A stretch of 55,475 nt of DNA from assembly GCA_964556665.1 (NCBI GenBank), contig CAZKXU010000007.1, forward strand, positions 1 through 55,475. Direction: 5' to 3'. Positions within the stretch are counted from its first letter, which is position 1. Every line of letters starts with the position of its first letter. This document shows, piece after piece, positions 40,327 to 49,170 of this stretch. This DNA comes from CAZKXU01 sp964556665 (lineage in GTDB: Bacteria > Bdellovibrionota_C > UBA2361 > CAZKXU01). The position numbers and the translations under genes are program-made. A model generated the notes under the pieces. The model did not search any database. It saw only the letters and a list, made by a program, of their open reading frames with translations, and was not told the origin of the DNA.

Positions 40327-41088
40327 TTAAACTCGTGATCTCCCGACCTGCCCAATCGCAGTCTGGTTGAGCTGATCTATTGTCTGTGCTGATTTTGTAT
40401 ATGCTTCAAAACCTCGCTGAGCAGCTATTAGATCAACCATGCTAGAAATTACGGAGACATTTGCCTCCTCAACCGACTTCGTTATTACCTCGGCCTGAAC
40501 TGCTACTGGAGCTGGGACTCCATCTTTTAATTTAAAGCGTGTGTAGCCAACTCGCTCCAAGCTTTGCGAATCTTCTACACGCACAACTTGCAAACTACCT
40601 ACTCGATTCCCGCGCACAAAAACCGCTCCACTCTCAGTAATCAGCGCATTCGGCCCATTAAGTGTAATCGCACCGCCATCACCAGAGACCTGAAAACCAT
40701 CTACTGTACTCAGTTCAGAAGCGGCATTAAGAGTAAAGTTTCCGGCTCTGGTATACTGCGGTCCTTGCGGAGTATTGATTACAAAGAAATCCTTAGGATT
40801 TCTAAGTGCTACATCTAGAGGATTACCGGTGGATTTAATCGGACCAGGACTGAAATCAGTCTCCGATCGAATGTCTGTAACACCTGAGACCCTATCATGG
40901 TCAGCTTTTGCAAATGGAGCTCCGCCAATTGCAGAAGCAAGTGTCTCATTAAAATCCTGCTCATGGCTTACAAGTATCTGCCGCTTAAACCCGACAGTGC
41001 TAGCGTTGGCAAGATTGTTATTAACAATCTCTAGCTTTCTTAAGCTAAGTAGCCCGGCTGATGCTGCAGCGTATGTTCCCTTATCCAT
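40327..41088 (-). CDS. flgF: Flagellar proximal rod protein FlgF
   Basis: 253 residues. Starts DKGTYAAASAGLLSLRKLE, then NNLANASTVGFKRQ; carries KSTGNPLDVALRNPKDFFVI and ends VSVISSMVDLIAAQRGFEAYTKS. The shorter, more divergent core and the position before flgG identify it as FlgF rather than a second FlgG. Confidence 0.92.
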   Translation of the reverse strand: MDKGTYAAASAGLLSLRKLEIVNNNLANASTVGFKRQILVSHEQDFNETLASAIGGAPFAKADHDRVSGVTDIRSETDFSPGPIKSTGNPLDVALRNPKDFFVINTPQGPQYTRAGNFTLNAASELSTVDGFQVSGDGGAITLNGPNALITESGAVFVRGNRVGSLQVVRVEDSQSLERVGYTRFKLKDGVPAPVAVQAEVITKSVEEANVSVISSMVDLIAAQRGFEAYTKSAQTIDQLNQTAIGQVGRSRV

Positions 41089-41098
41089 CTCTTATCCT

Positions 41099-41830
41099 TT
41101 AAACTGAGCCAAAATCTCTTGCTCCTCCGGCCAACACTCCTAAGCGCGGATCTACAGCCGAAGCCGGAACTGCATCGGCCTCCCGTCTAATAATATTTGA
41201 GAGCACCTGAACCTCTTCGACAGGTAGGCGTGTTTTTGAAGCTACTGCTGATATTTCCGAGCCTGCTCGCAACATCTCTTCAGCAGCGTTATATACATCC
41301 TCCATACTTTGTGAAGTTGACTTTACTGGTGCTGCCTCGGCTTTAATAGCAACACGCTCTGGTGCAGCTTCGTTCTCTTGTGCTGCCGGAGCTGGCGCTC
41401 CGATAGGTTCACCATAGATATTAACCTTACCCCATGATTTGGTTGATTCGTTGCGATCTAACTCGATAGTCTCGCGTAGTGGAGATGCTGGAATCTTTGC
41501 ACTCTTGACTGGGGCAACGCGTCTTAGCTCTGCCTGATTGCTTCGATTCTGCTCCGCCGTAGCTACAGCAATATTAACTCGCTGCTCAGCAGAGCCGATT
41601 TCACTGAGTAGTTTTTCCAGTGATTGTTGGCGACGGACAAGGTGATCATTTAATGATCTTCCGGCCTTATCAGCCTCTGTAATTAGTCGTTGCAGCGATC
41701 CTTCAAGATTATGCAAATTTTGTGTGCCGAGTGGAGATTCCTCTGACCGCATAAAGCGGTAACAGAGAAAGATTAGAGAGAGTAGGAGAGCGACATCTAT
41801 CCCGATACTCCATATTCCTAACTGCGCCAT
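41099..41830 (-). CDS. DUF2802-like membrane-anchored protein in flagellar operon
   Basis: A 243-residue protein with one N-terminal transmembrane helix (about 10-27, IDVALLLSLIFLCYRF), a coiled coil (about 40-95), a Pro/Ala/Glu-rich linker and a C-terminal segment AAEEMLRAGSEISAVASKTRLPVEEVQVLSN that reads like the small helix-turn-helix of DUF2802 proteins often found near flagellar or chemotaxis genes. Ten bp upstream of flgF and behind a sigma-54-like promoter, so part of the rod/ring operon. Confidence 0.75.
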   Translation of the reverse strand: MAQLGIWSIGIDVALLLSLIFLCYRFMRSEESPLGTQNLHNLEGSLQRLITEADKAGRSLNDHLVRRQQSLEKLLSEIGSAEQRVNIAVATAEQNRSNQAELRRVAPVKSAKIPASPLRETIELDRNESTKSWGKVNIYGEPIGAPAPAAQENEAAPERVAIKAEAAPVKSTSQSMEDVYNAAEEMLRAGSEISAVASKTRLPVEEVQVLSNIIRREADAVPASAVDPRLGVLAGGARDFGSV

Positions 41831-41883
41831 AAAACCTCTTTTTAAATAAACCGGCTTGCCCTAACTATTCAGACCGCCCATAA

Positions 41884-41932
41884 GTCGGACGACTCTAGAT
41901 ACGGCTTACCGTCAATTCCTTGACGGTCCGAC
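41884..41932. repeat. Inverted repeat upstream of flgF operon
   Basis: Outer GTCGGAC/GTCCGAC (41884-41890, 41926-41932) encloses ACCGTCAA-TTCC-TTGACGGT (41908-41927). It lies in the long leader between the sigma-54 promoter and the 41830 start, so it could be an RNA structure or operator. Confidence 0.5.
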
Positions 41933-42035
41933 ACTCAAAATGTCGAACCTTTGGCCGCCTAACCTTTGACTACTACTCTCAACTAACTGAAATTATTAGG
42001 TTCGTCATAAGTCTTCTGCACCACCTATTCTACTT

Positions 42036-42051
42036 TGCAATCTGCTTGCCG
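42036..42051 (-). promoter_or_regulatory. Sigma-54-type promoter for flgF-flgG operon
   Basis: The minus strand reads CGGCAAGCAGATTGCA, with GGCA at -24, TTGCA at -12 and correct GG-N10-GC spacing. It lies about 205 bp before the 41830 start codon, longer than the other two leaders. Confidence 0.6.
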
Positions 42052-42103
42052 TTTATAACTGAGGGTGCAGCATAAACCGATTAAGCCTGCTATACTTACA
42101 CAT

Positions 42104-42661
42104 ATGGCAACATATCCGGAGCTTGATGAGCTATTAGCCTATGCTAAAAAATCCGGCTCAAAGGAATTATTAAAGATTAACCGCGCGATTCGATCCTCAC
42201 TTTCGAGCTTGTTCCTACTCGCTTTTTCAATCGCCGTATTTACTTTGGTTAATCTTTATTACGAGAACATCAAACAGTTAATTGAATTAAGTTTCCTTGA
42301 TAAATTCTCACCTCAATGGCTATACATAATCTCGTTCGGATATTTTCTCGAGATCCTAAGAAGATTTCACAATAATCTTTATATTGTAGAGACCGAGCGG
42401 TTGACCTGCTTTTCCGGGCGACTTGCGCTCTCATATATGGTGCCTTCGATTAAGTACCCTGATATAAGATCAATTGTCGTAGACCAGGATATTTTCGGCC
42501 GTATGTTTGACTATGGAGATATCTGGATTGGGACTGCAAGTGAGGGAAGTTATGAGTTGTGTTTAAAAGGTGTAGTCTCCCCACGTCAACTTGCAAAAAT
42601 AATCGATCATTTGCGAACACATAATGTAAAAGCGCGTGGCCAGTCTATAAGTTCTGAGTAA
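42104..42661 (+). CDS. Membrane protein with bacterial PH-like domain
   Basis: From ATG 42104 there are 185 residues (GTG 42065 would add 13). Two transmembrane helices (about 35-55 and 70-90) are followed by ERLTCFSGRLALSYMVPSIKYPDIRSIVVDQDIFGRMFD in pieces, the strand pattern of the bacterial PH (YdbS/DUF304) domain, and a C-terminal helix (VVSPRQLAKIIDHLR). Probably a small membrane-surface protein; role unknown. Divergent from the flgF operon and upstream of a response regulator. Confidence 0.7.
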   Translation: MATYPELDELLAYAKKSGSKELLKINRAIRSSLSSLFLLAFSIAVFTLVNLYYENIKQLIELSFLDKFSPQWLYIISFGYFLEILRRFHNNLYIVETERLTCFSGRLALSYMVPSIKYPDIRSIVVDQDIFGRMFDYGDIWIGTASEGSYELCLKGVVSPRQLAKIIDHLRTHNVKARGQSISSE

Positions 42662-42771
42662 AAAACCACCTCAAGTCCTACTAAGAAAATGTCGTATACT
42701 ATCTATAGGACTTCATAGTTAAGCTGTTTTCGCCCCAACATATTGACTTTATTAAGCATGGGGGAGAGTTT

Positions 42772-43404
42772 ATGATAAATTTAGTAATCGCTGATGATCA
42801 CGTAGTACTACGCCAGGCACTTTGCGAGCTTCTAGGAGCTCGTGGAAATTATAACATCATGGCTCAGGCCGCTGATGGCGAAGAGCTACTTAATGTATTA
42901 AAGAATCACAAACCTGATCTGGTCATAATGGATCTCACAATGCCAAAACTTGATGGGGTCAAAGCGCTTGAACAACTCCAAGGCAACAATACTGTTCCTG
43001 TATTAGTGCTGTCAGCTAATGAGGGTAGCAATAGCATTAAAGCCGCAATGAAAGCCGGCGCAAAAGGTTATCTTCCCAAAAACGTCGGTATAGATGAATT
43101 GGAGTTTGCTATTAACTCCCTACTCAAGGGCCAGACATATCTTAGCCCTGGTATAACTAGTAGTTTAATGAAGGAAGGATCCGCAGATACAGGGGTCGGC
43201 TCACTAGGAGCTCTTACTAAGCGGGAGATTGAGATTCTTACCCACTTGGCTGACGGAAAACCGAATCGGGAGATCGGAAAAATTCTGCATATCAGTACTA
43301 GGACGGTGGATACCCATCGCAGTAATATCCTCAAAAAGCTAAAGCTCAAAACCAATGCAGAGCTTGTTAAATTAGCTATAACAAACGGGCTAATATCGGT
43401 GTAG
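42772..43404 (+). CDS. NarL/FixJ-family response regulator
   Basis: DNA-binding two-component regulator, 210 residues. Receiver residues 1-120 with acidic pair DD (8-9), phospho-acceptor D54 (VIMDLTMPK), and KGYLPKN containing the conserved Lys. LuxR-type helix-turn-helix at about 145-205: LTKREIEILTHLADGKPNREIGKILHISTRTVDTHRSNI in segments. Strong ribosome site GGGGGAGAG before ATG 42772. No kinase gene is adjacent. Target genes unknown; motility is possible from location. Confidence 0.92.
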   Translation: MINLVIADDHVVLRQALCELLGARGNYNIMAQAADGEELLNVLKNHKPDLVIMDLTMPKLDGVKALEQLQGNNTVPVLVLSANEGSNSIKAAMKAGAKGYLPKNVGIDELEFAINSLLKGQTYLSPGITSSLMKEGSADTGVGSLGALTKREIEILTHLADGKPNREIGKILHISTRTVDTHRSNILKKLKLKTNAELVKLAITNGLISV

Positions 43405-43467
43405 CACACTCAGTTGACCTTCAAGCCGCATTCCTGTAAGACTACGGGCTGTTAAGGCTTGATATCA

Positions 43468-44094
43468 ATGTCAGACAAAACAAACGAACAAAAAGTGTTT
43501 AAAGATAGGGATCTGTCACAATATAGCCCACGCGAGCGCATTCTAGCTGCTGCGCTAAAGCTTTTCGTTGAAAAGGGGTATTTTAATACTAATGTACCGG
43601 ATCTTAGCCGTGAAAGTCAGTGCAGTGTCGGTTCGATCTATCATACATTCAAAAACAAAGAAGAGGTCGCTGCGGCCCTGTTCGAAGAAGCAATGAAATC
43701 TTTCCGTCGCGCTCTAGAGTCGGCATTCACAAGCTCAGACGATATCGCGATTATTACAAAAAATGTTGTTAAACGTTTTCTAGAATTTTCTGAGGTTAAT
43801 CATCAGATTTCAAAATATATCTGGCTCTGCCGCCACAATGAGTTTATGACCGGCATGATTAAACATCCGACCCGTGTTGGATTTGATCAGCTTGGGCGCG
43901 GTCTTACCAAGGCCATCAAGCAAGGCATACGTGATAAAAAAATGTTGCCGCTGCGTGCAAATATCATCTGGAGTATTCTATTCGGCATCCCGCTAGCATA
44001 TGTTCGTGATTGGTTGGATGGATATAATGCTGAACCGCCGAGTCAGGTTGCCGAGCAGATTGCTGAGGCTTGTTGGCGTAGTCTTAAAACATAG
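43468..44094 (+). CDS. TetR-family transcriptional regulator
   Basis: A 208-residue repressor from ATG 43468. The N-terminal helix-turn-helix is clear: RERILAAALKLFVEKGYFNTNVPDL, then QCSVGSIYHTFKNKEEVAAALFEEA. The C-terminal ligand-binding domain is all-helical and not assigned to a ligand class. No adjacent transporter or enzyme gene suggests a target. Confidence 0.9.
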   Translation: MSDKTNEQKVFKDRDLSQYSPRERILAAALKLFVEKGYFNTNVPDLSRESQCSVGSIYHTFKNKEEVAAALFEEAMKSFRRALESAFTSSDDIAIITKNVVKRFLEFSEVNHQISKYIWLCRHNEFMTGMIKHPTRVGFDQLGRGLTKAIKQGIRDKKMLPLRANIIWSILFGIPLAYVRDWLDGYNAEPPSQVAEQIAEACWRSLKT

Positions 44095-44116
44095 CACAAT
44101 GGAACATTAGATTTTT

Positions 44117-44373
44117 CGGGACCGCGGTGCTCCAGCTCCGCTTTGTAGCACATTGCCATGCGAAGTTTTGCGGAGCTAGCCGCCATTTCTCATAAGCCTC
44201 CTACTGCGAAGGCTGATCTGCATGAAATTACTTCGGATTTTTTGAAAATCCGACCTCGCTGGGCTACAGCCCAGCTTCGCCCGTATTTTCAAAAAATCCT
44301 CGTCCTTTCAAGCATTTCAGCCTTCTCGCTACGGAGTTTATGAGAAATGCCGGCTAGAGCTCCGCGGTCCCGG
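44117..44373. repeat. GGGACCGCGG palindrome interrupted by a second hairpin
   Basis: Left arm CGGGACCGCGG + TGCTCCAGCTCCGC (44117-44141). The right arm is split: GCGGAGCTAG at 44170-44179, then about 174 bp of insertion, then CTAGAGCTCCGCGG + TCCCG at 44354-44372. Removing the insertion and one CTAG restores a normal 25-bp right arm. Confidence 0.85.
44176..44357. mobile_element. 182-bp CTAG-bounded hairpin inserted in a repeat
   Basis: Ends CTAGCCGCCATTTCTCATAA (44176-44195) and TTATGAGAAATGCCGGCTAG (44338-44357) are inverted with one mismatch. Inside, GGATTTTTTGAAAAT-type and ATTTTCAAAAAATCC arms and a central CTGGGCTACAGCCCAG stem are visible. CTAG on both sides is consistent with a 4-bp target duplication, although CTAG is itself palindromic. 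No protein is encoded, so any movement would depend on an enzyme elsewhere (MITE-like). Confidence 0.7.
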
Positions 44374-44378
44374 GCTCA

Positions 44379-44828
44379 CTAATGCAGTTTTGTGTCGGCA
44401 TCAAGACACTTTTCCAGAGCCTCCCAGGCTAACATCGCACATTTAACCCGAGCTGAGAACTTTCTTACACCTTGTAATGCTACCACATCTCCTAAAACTA
44501 CCAGATCATCAGCACTGCGTGTACCGCGCATCATATCCTTATAATCTGTCAGATGTTTGCGCACCTCTGTTGTAGTCTTACCTTTACAAAGCTCTGTCAT
44601 CATCGAAGCTGCAGCCTGACTAATTGAACAACCGTGACCACTAAAGCCGATATCCTTAACTTTATCTTCCTCTAGCTGAATCTCAAGCGTAATTTGATCA
44701 CCACAAAGCGGATTAACCAAGGTAAAATTCGAGCTGCACTGCTTTAGGCAACCGCGACAACGAGGGTGCTTGAAGTGATCAAGAATCACCTCCTGGTATA
44801 GTTCATCAACGTCGTTATCTCCGCTCAT
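44379..44828 (-). CDS. sufU: SufU-like iron-sulfur/sulfur-transfer protein
   Basis: IscU-fold protein of 149 residues with the three conserved cysteines C42 (NPLCGD), C67 (GCSIS) and C130 (RVKCAML) and D44. The ~20-residue insertion before the last Cys (MRGTRSADDLVVLGDV) matches SufU rather than IscU. SufU accepts sulfur from SufS, usually using zinc. It is last in the local suf cluster, 108 bp after the Rieske gene; the expected sufS is not beside it. Confidence 0.93.
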   Translation of the reverse strand: MSGDNDVDELYQEVILDHFKHPRCRGCLKQCSSNFTLVNPLCGDQITLEIQLEEDKVKDIGFSGHGCSISQAAASMMTELCKGKTTTEVRKHLTDYKDMMRGTRSADDLVVLGDVVALQGVRKFSARVKCAMLAWEALEKCLDADTKLH

Positions 44829-44936
44829 ACAAATACACTATAAACTATCTTTAGATACTGGAACCGCAGCCTAGTAAGGTAGATTATAACAAATTTTATA
44901 CTGGCTGTCTTGGGCTCTAATATCGCCTACTGGGTG

Positions 44937-45251
44937 TTACACCTCCGGCAGATCCACCAAAACCTCACCATCTACCTCCCTAACCTTATAAGATGCCACT
45001 GGACAGACCGCCGGCATACAAAGCTGTTTCCCAGTTTTAGCATCAAATTTTGCCCCATGGGCCTTACATTGAATAACACCATTTGCAAAAATACCCCTTG
45101 AGAGCTTTACATCGGCATGGCTGCATCTATCGTGCAATGCCGAAAGTGCGCCATCAGCTGCTCTAAATATAACAATCTCATAACCAGCCACACTCACGGC
45201 CAACATACTATTTAGGCTAATATCAGCGAGCTTCGCGACTACCTGCTCCAC
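44937..45251 (-). CDS. Rieske [2Fe-2S] ferredoxin-type protein
   Basis: A 104-residue small Rieske protein. The cluster ligands are C43/H45 (RCSHAD) and C62/H65 (QCKAHG). Length fits the ferredoxin component of ring-hydroxylating dioxygenases or NirD-like proteins. It directly follows sufD (stop and start overlap by one base at 45251), as seen in many suf operons, where it may supply electrons for cluster assembly. Confidence 0.93.
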   Translation of the reverse strand: MEQVVAKLADISLNSMLAVSVAGYEIVIFRAADGALSALHDRCSHADVKLSRGIFANGVIQCKAHGAKFDAKTGKQLCMPAVCPVASYKVREVDGEVLVDLPEV

Positions 45252-46468
45252 TACAGCCTCTCCATTACCTGATTATATACATAATCATGCAGCGCTTCAT
45301 TTTTAATGCGCGCTAAGAGGTCTTCAAAAAAACCTTCCACTAAGAGCCTCTCTGCAGTAACACAGTCCATACCCCGTGACATGAGGTAAAATAGCTCCTC
45401 TTCTCCTACCTGACTGACAGAGGCTCCGTGTGAACATTTTACATCATTTGCCTGAATCTCAAGTTTAGGAATCGAGTCTGCGCGTGCTTTTGCGGAGAGA
45501 AGTAGATTTCTATTCTTCTGATAGGCATCCGTCTTCTGCGCATGCGGCGCAACTTCTATAATGCCGTGATATACACTGTGCGCATGATCTTTGAGTACAC
45601 CCTTACAATACAGTTCACTTCGACAATTTGGAGCAAGATGCCGCTGCGTGGTATGAAAATCAACATGGCGGTGCCCATCGACCAAAAAGAGCGCCATAGC
45701 TTCGGCTTCAGCTCTGCTGGCATGCATAATCATATCAATGTAAGTGCGTGATACTTTCCCGCCTAAAGCAGCAAACGCTCCTTGGAAATATGAATTTTCA
45801 AATAGATGTGCTCTAACACGGGAGAGATGATGTGCCGTTGATGTAAAATTCTGTACGGCTACATATTTTGCACGCGCATCTTTCTCTATTAACAACTCGA
45901 CACGCGTACTATGAAACCCGTCGTAACGATTCAGCTCATTAATAATTGTAACTTCTGCGCCTTTTTCAATGCGGATAAAAAGAATAGTAGAAGCAGCAAC
46001 TCCACTTAATATTTCTCTTAAAACTATTGGGTTTGCGATATGCGCACCTGCCTTAATCGTCAACATAGCTGCTGCCGTAGTTGTACCAAGCTGCAGAGCC
46101 CCTACTGCATCTGTAGAGTCAGCAATCAAAGGTATAAATGGTTCTAGCTTCCCCGAAGAGCTGGAAAAATCTGAGAACTCCACCCCCTTAATCGATGGGC
46201 TTAGACTGCCGTCCATGAGACCAATTTGAAATTGAGCAGCGCTTTGATCGTTAAGTCGTTCAAATGGAAACTGCTCAGGACGGGTATAGCGCCAATGCTC
46301 TTCGCTGCCATTTGGGAAAGGTGTAGAACTTAAGGCAGCTAATGCCTGATCTCGAAAAATGCCAAATACACTTTCTAGCTTCGGGTTAAGCGCGCGAATT
46401 TTATCCGAAAACTTTTTGCTCAAACCCTCGTAGACACCACTTGGTATGTTGTGTGCTTCATTTCCCAT
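45251..46468 (-). CDS. sufD: Fe-S assembly scaffold SufD
   Basis: Right-handed beta-helix partner of SufB in the SufBC2D scaffold, 405 residues. N-terminal SEEHWRYTRPEQFPFERL is typical of SufD; the C-terminal part has DFHTTQRHLAPNCRSELYCKG, ARADSIPKLEIQANDVKCSHGAS and a final helix. The functional His in VKCSHGAS is present. The start is 2 bp after sufC. No sufB is present nearby. Confidence 0.94.
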   Translation of the reverse strand: MGNEAHNIPSGVYEGLSKKFSDKIRALNPKLESVFGIFRDQALAALSSTPFPNGSEEHWRYTRPEQFPFERLNDQSAAQFQIGLMDGSLSPSIKGVEFSDFSSSSGKLEPFIPLIADSTDAVGALQLGTTTAAAMLTIKAGAHIANPIVLREILSGVAASTILFIRIEKGAEVTIINELNRYDGFHSTRVELLIEKDARAKYVAVQNFTSTAHHLSRVRAHLFENSYFQGAFAALGGKVSRTYIDMIMHASRAEAEAMALFLVDGHRHVDFHTTQRHLAPNCRSELYCKGVLKDHAHSVYHGIIEVAPHAQKTDAYQKNRNLLLSAKARADSIPKLEIQANDVKCSHGASVSQVGEEELFYLMSRGMDCVTAERLLVEGFFEDLLARIKNEALHDYVYNQVMERL

Positions 46469-46470
46469 AA

Positions 46471-47238
46471 TTAACCGTTGGCTACTTTATTTCCTGTAAT
46501 CCAATCATAACCTTTGGATTCAAGCTCTTTTGCTAATTCTGCTGTACCTGATTTAATAATGTGGCCGTTATAAAAAACATGCACATAATCAGGCTTTATA
46601 TAATCTAGAATTCGATTGTAGTGTGTAATTAACAGAATAGCAGGCTTATTCTTGCTTGTCTGAGCGATGGTGTTTAAACCCTGAGACACAACCTTTAAGG
46701 CATCTATATCAAGCCCTGAGTCAGTCTCATCTAGTATCGCTAATTTTGGCTCAAGAAGCGCCAATTGCAATATTTCATTTCTCTTTTTTTCACCGCCGCT
46801 AAAACCATCATTTACAAAACGGGTCGCAAATGCCTTGTCGATACCTAGGAGCTCCATCTTGGAGTAGAGTAATTTACGAAACTCCATCACCGAAATATCT
46901 TTTTCGAGACGCGCGTTTAAAGCTGTCCTTAGAAAATTTAGGTTAGTTACGCCTGGAATCTCCAGTGGATATTGAAATGCTAAGAATACTCCTGCTTTAG
47001 ATCTCTCATCAGCGGCAAGAGTGAGAAGATCTTTATCATCGAATGTTATCTTTCCGGAATAAACAGGATAGTTGGGATGCCCTGCTATAACCTTCGAGAG
47101 TGTGGATTTTCCACTACCGTTTGGTCCCATCAGTGCATGTATCTCGCCAGGGTTAATTTTTAGATTAAGACCCTTAACAATCTCCTTACCCTCAATTCCT
47201 GCTGTTAGATCTGATATTTCAAAAAAAGTGTTTGACAT
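46471..47238 (-). CDS. sufC: Fe-S assembly ATPase SufC
   Basis: ABC-type ATPase of the SUF scaffold, 255 residues. Walker A GPNGSGKST, signature FSGGEKKRNEI, Walker B LAILDETDSGLD and H-loop ITHYNRIL are all present and SufC-specific in wording. First gene of the local sufC-sufD-Rieske-sufU cluster. Confidence 0.96.
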   Translation of the reverse strand: MSNTFFEISDLTAGIEGKEIVKGLNLKINPGEIHALMGPNGSGKSTLSKVIAGHPNYPVYSGKITFDDKDLLTLAADERSKAGVFLAFQYPLEIPGVTNLNFLRTALNARLEKDISVMEFRKLLYSKMELLGIDKAFATRFVNDGFSGGEKKRNEILQLALLEPKLAILDETDSGLDIDALKVVSQGLNTIAQTSKNKPAILLITHYNRILDYIKPDYVHVFYNGHIIKSGTAELAKELESKGYDWITGNKVANG

Positions 47239-47337
47239 AAATATTATAAATTAAACCGGATGATTAAATCAGATTACTCTAATAATTTCAAGTTGTTACA
47301 ATGATGAAATATTAACATAGTTGAGTAAAATGATCAA

Positions 47338-48126
47338 CTATTGCAGGAGAAGAATTAATGCTCCAACAATTATTCTATATACTCCGAACGGAGAGAGGGT
47401 AATTCTGTTCAGCACTGTAATAAAGAGCTTAATGGCGCAGACAGCCGTAACAAAGGCGGTAATAAATCCTACCACAAAAGCTCCAAGACTCTCAGCGCCG
47501 ATCGCACCAAAATTTTTTAATAACTCGTATCCAGTTGCGGCAAACATCACAGGCACTGCTACAATAAAAGAGAACTCCGCCGCGACCTTCCTATTAATAC
47601 CTAAGAGCATGCCTCCTAAAATCATACTACCGGATCGGGAGATGCCAGCCCACAACGATGCCACCTGGATCAGACCGAGAAGAAGTGCATGCCTCGTTGT
47701 GAGCTGATCTAATGAGTCAAGCTTTACCTGCGGTGCTCTAAGCTCAACTAAGATCATAGCTGCGCCACCAAAAATCAATGCGATTGCTACGGTACCCGGA
47801 TTAAATAAGTTATCCTTAATCCATGCATGAAAAATGGCGCCACAGATCAATGCTGGGAGACAGGCCAAGATGATCCTAGTGATACCCATGGTACCTACGA
47901 AACCGGTCTTTGATTTAAAGTCACATAAGGAACGGAATCGATCAAAATATAGAATAACTACTGCCAGAATAGCACCTGACTGTACAAAGATATCAAAGCT
48001 TTTTACTACATCTCCATCTAGGTTTAAAAATCGGTTGGCTATAATCAGATGCCCGGTACTTGATACCGGGATGAACTCCGTAAGCCCTTCTATAATTCCT
48101 AATATTGCTGCATCCAGTATATTCAC
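47338..48126 (-). CDS. uppP: Undecaprenyl-diphosphatase UppP
   Basis: Integral membrane phosphatase that recycles the lipid carrier for peptidoglycan and other envelope polymers and can confer bacitracin tolerance. The 262 residues carry both signature loops: GIIEGLTEFIPVSSTGHL near residue 10 and WAGISRSGSMILGGMLLG near 157. About eight transmembrane helices. Lies 99 bp upstream of sufC with no shared function apparent. Confidence 0.95.
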   Translation of the reverse strand: MNILDAAILGIIEGLTEFIPVSSTGHLIIANRFLNLDGDVVKSFDIFVQSGAILAVVILYFDRFRSLCDFKSKTGFVGTMGITRIILACLPALICGAIFHAWIKDNLFNPGTVAIALIFGGAAMILVELRAPQVKLDSLDQLTTRHALLLGLIQVASLWAGISRSGSMILGGMLLGINRKVAAEFSFIVAVPVMFAATGYELLKNFGAIGAESLGAFVVGFITAFVTAVCAIKLFITVLNRITLSPFGVYRIIVGALILLLQ

Positions 48127-48439
48127 ACGGTTACCTCAAAACCCGGTAACTACTCATTAAGTGTGGGTATTCTCTTTATCCTAGTCCTCGTCTTTGTCCT
48201 TGTCCTTGTCTGAGTTCTTTGCCCTAGCCCTAGTCAACGGGGCCTGGACTGTGACGAGGGTAAGGATTCCGGACAAAAACAAGGACGAGGACTGGAACAA
48301 GGAAATTGCCCCCACATTTTGAGCAATTACAAAACCCATCAATATCACTTATAATTAAAGTTGCACAGAGCGGTAATTGTTTGACACTGCCTAGCCAATT
48401 TGCTATTCCAGCTGAGTAAATTTAAACAGGAGAATCTCT
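48127..48439. other. Intergenic region with diverged inverted repeat and promoter
   Basis: Holds an imperfect inverted repeat of the GTCCTCGTC/GACGAGGAC type (48184-48210 and 48271-48292, with about three mismatches) and the promoter at 48381-48409. No gene seen. Confidence 0.6.
48381..48409 (+). promoter_or_regulatory. Sigma-70 promoter for VOC gene
   Basis: TTGACA (48381-48386), 17-nt spacer, TATTCC (48404-48409). A ribosome site AGGAGA follows about 7 nt before ATG 48440. Confidence 0.65.
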
Positions 48440-49072
48440 ATGTCTTGGCTAAAGAAAGTTGACCATATTACCTACGCATGCGCCAAAGGAATGATTGAGA
48501 AATGGGCTTGGTATCATATCGAGGTAGAGGGTGGAAGATTAGTCACAAAGATAGATGATGTTAATCCCGATGCTAAGGATAGCAGTATGAAGATCTGGTG
48601 TATTGATTATGGCACTTTCGGAATCGCCTTAGTCGAGGGGATCGATCGTGAAAAGCAGAGCCAGGTAACAGCGTTTGTCGAGCGTCACGGTGATCACGCC
48701 TGTCAGCATGTCGCATATGACACAGAGGATCTTGATGCATTTTTAAAACATATCCAGAGTCATGGCTGTCATCCACGTGGTGAAACGATCATAAGAAATG
48801 ATGGCTTTGGTATTCTAAAACAGATGTTCGGCAAAGGTTACGATGAGAATGAGGATGTTGCCGAGGCCTGCTTCCCTGAATATGTTCAGCGCCCTGGCGG
48901 AAAAAAATTAGAGGATACAAAAGTTACCTTCTCTAATCAGGCCGGCAAAGGTTTCTATGCCCAAATAGAAGAGGCTCGCGAGAAGGGTGACAAGGAGAAA
49001 TTTATCGATTTCTCTGCTATGCCTAAAGGATGGAAGTGTCCAGATCCAAAGCCGCTAGCAGGCAGTAGGTAA
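48440..49072 (+). CDS. VOC-family dioxygenase-like protein (HPPD-like)
   Basis: A 210-residue single VOC protein. Likely iron ligands are H9 (KVDHITYA), H90 (ACQHVAYDT) and E147 (CFPEYVQRPG); the order His-His-Glu and the wording resemble the metal-binding half of 4-hydroxyphenylpyruvate dioxygenase, which has two such domains and about 350-380 residues. The C-terminal 50 residues are polar. It may be a half-length dioxygenase on an aromatic or 2-oxo acid. Followed by a DapA-family gene on the same strand. Confidence 0.75.
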   Translation: MSWLKKVDHITYACAKGMIEKWAWYHIEVEGGRLVTKIDDVNPDAKDSSMKIWCIDYGTFGIALVEGIDREKQSQVTAFVERHGDHACQHVAYDTEDLDAFLKHIQSHGCHPRGETIIRNDGFGILKQMFGKGYDENEDVAEACFPEYVQRPGGKKLEDTKVTFSNQAGKGFYAQIEEAREKGDKEKFIDFSAMPKGWKCPDPKPLAGSR

Positions 49073-49086
49073 CAACAACGCCTGTA

Positions 49087-49127
49087 GGGGCAGATGGCAA
49101 TCTGCCCCAGGTACGAGCGGCAGCTCG
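49087..49127. repeat. Two consecutive GGCA-loop hairpins
   Basis: GGGGCAGAT-GGCA-ATCTGCCCC (49087-49108) and CGAGC-GGCA-GCTCG (49114-49127). Both have the same GGCA loop. Located between the VOC and DapA-family genes, where they may end transcription or protect an mRNA 3' end. Confidence 0.8.
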
Positions 49128-49170
49128 CACAGTGTTTGACTCTGCAATATTTTTCCAACCGGTAAACAAT

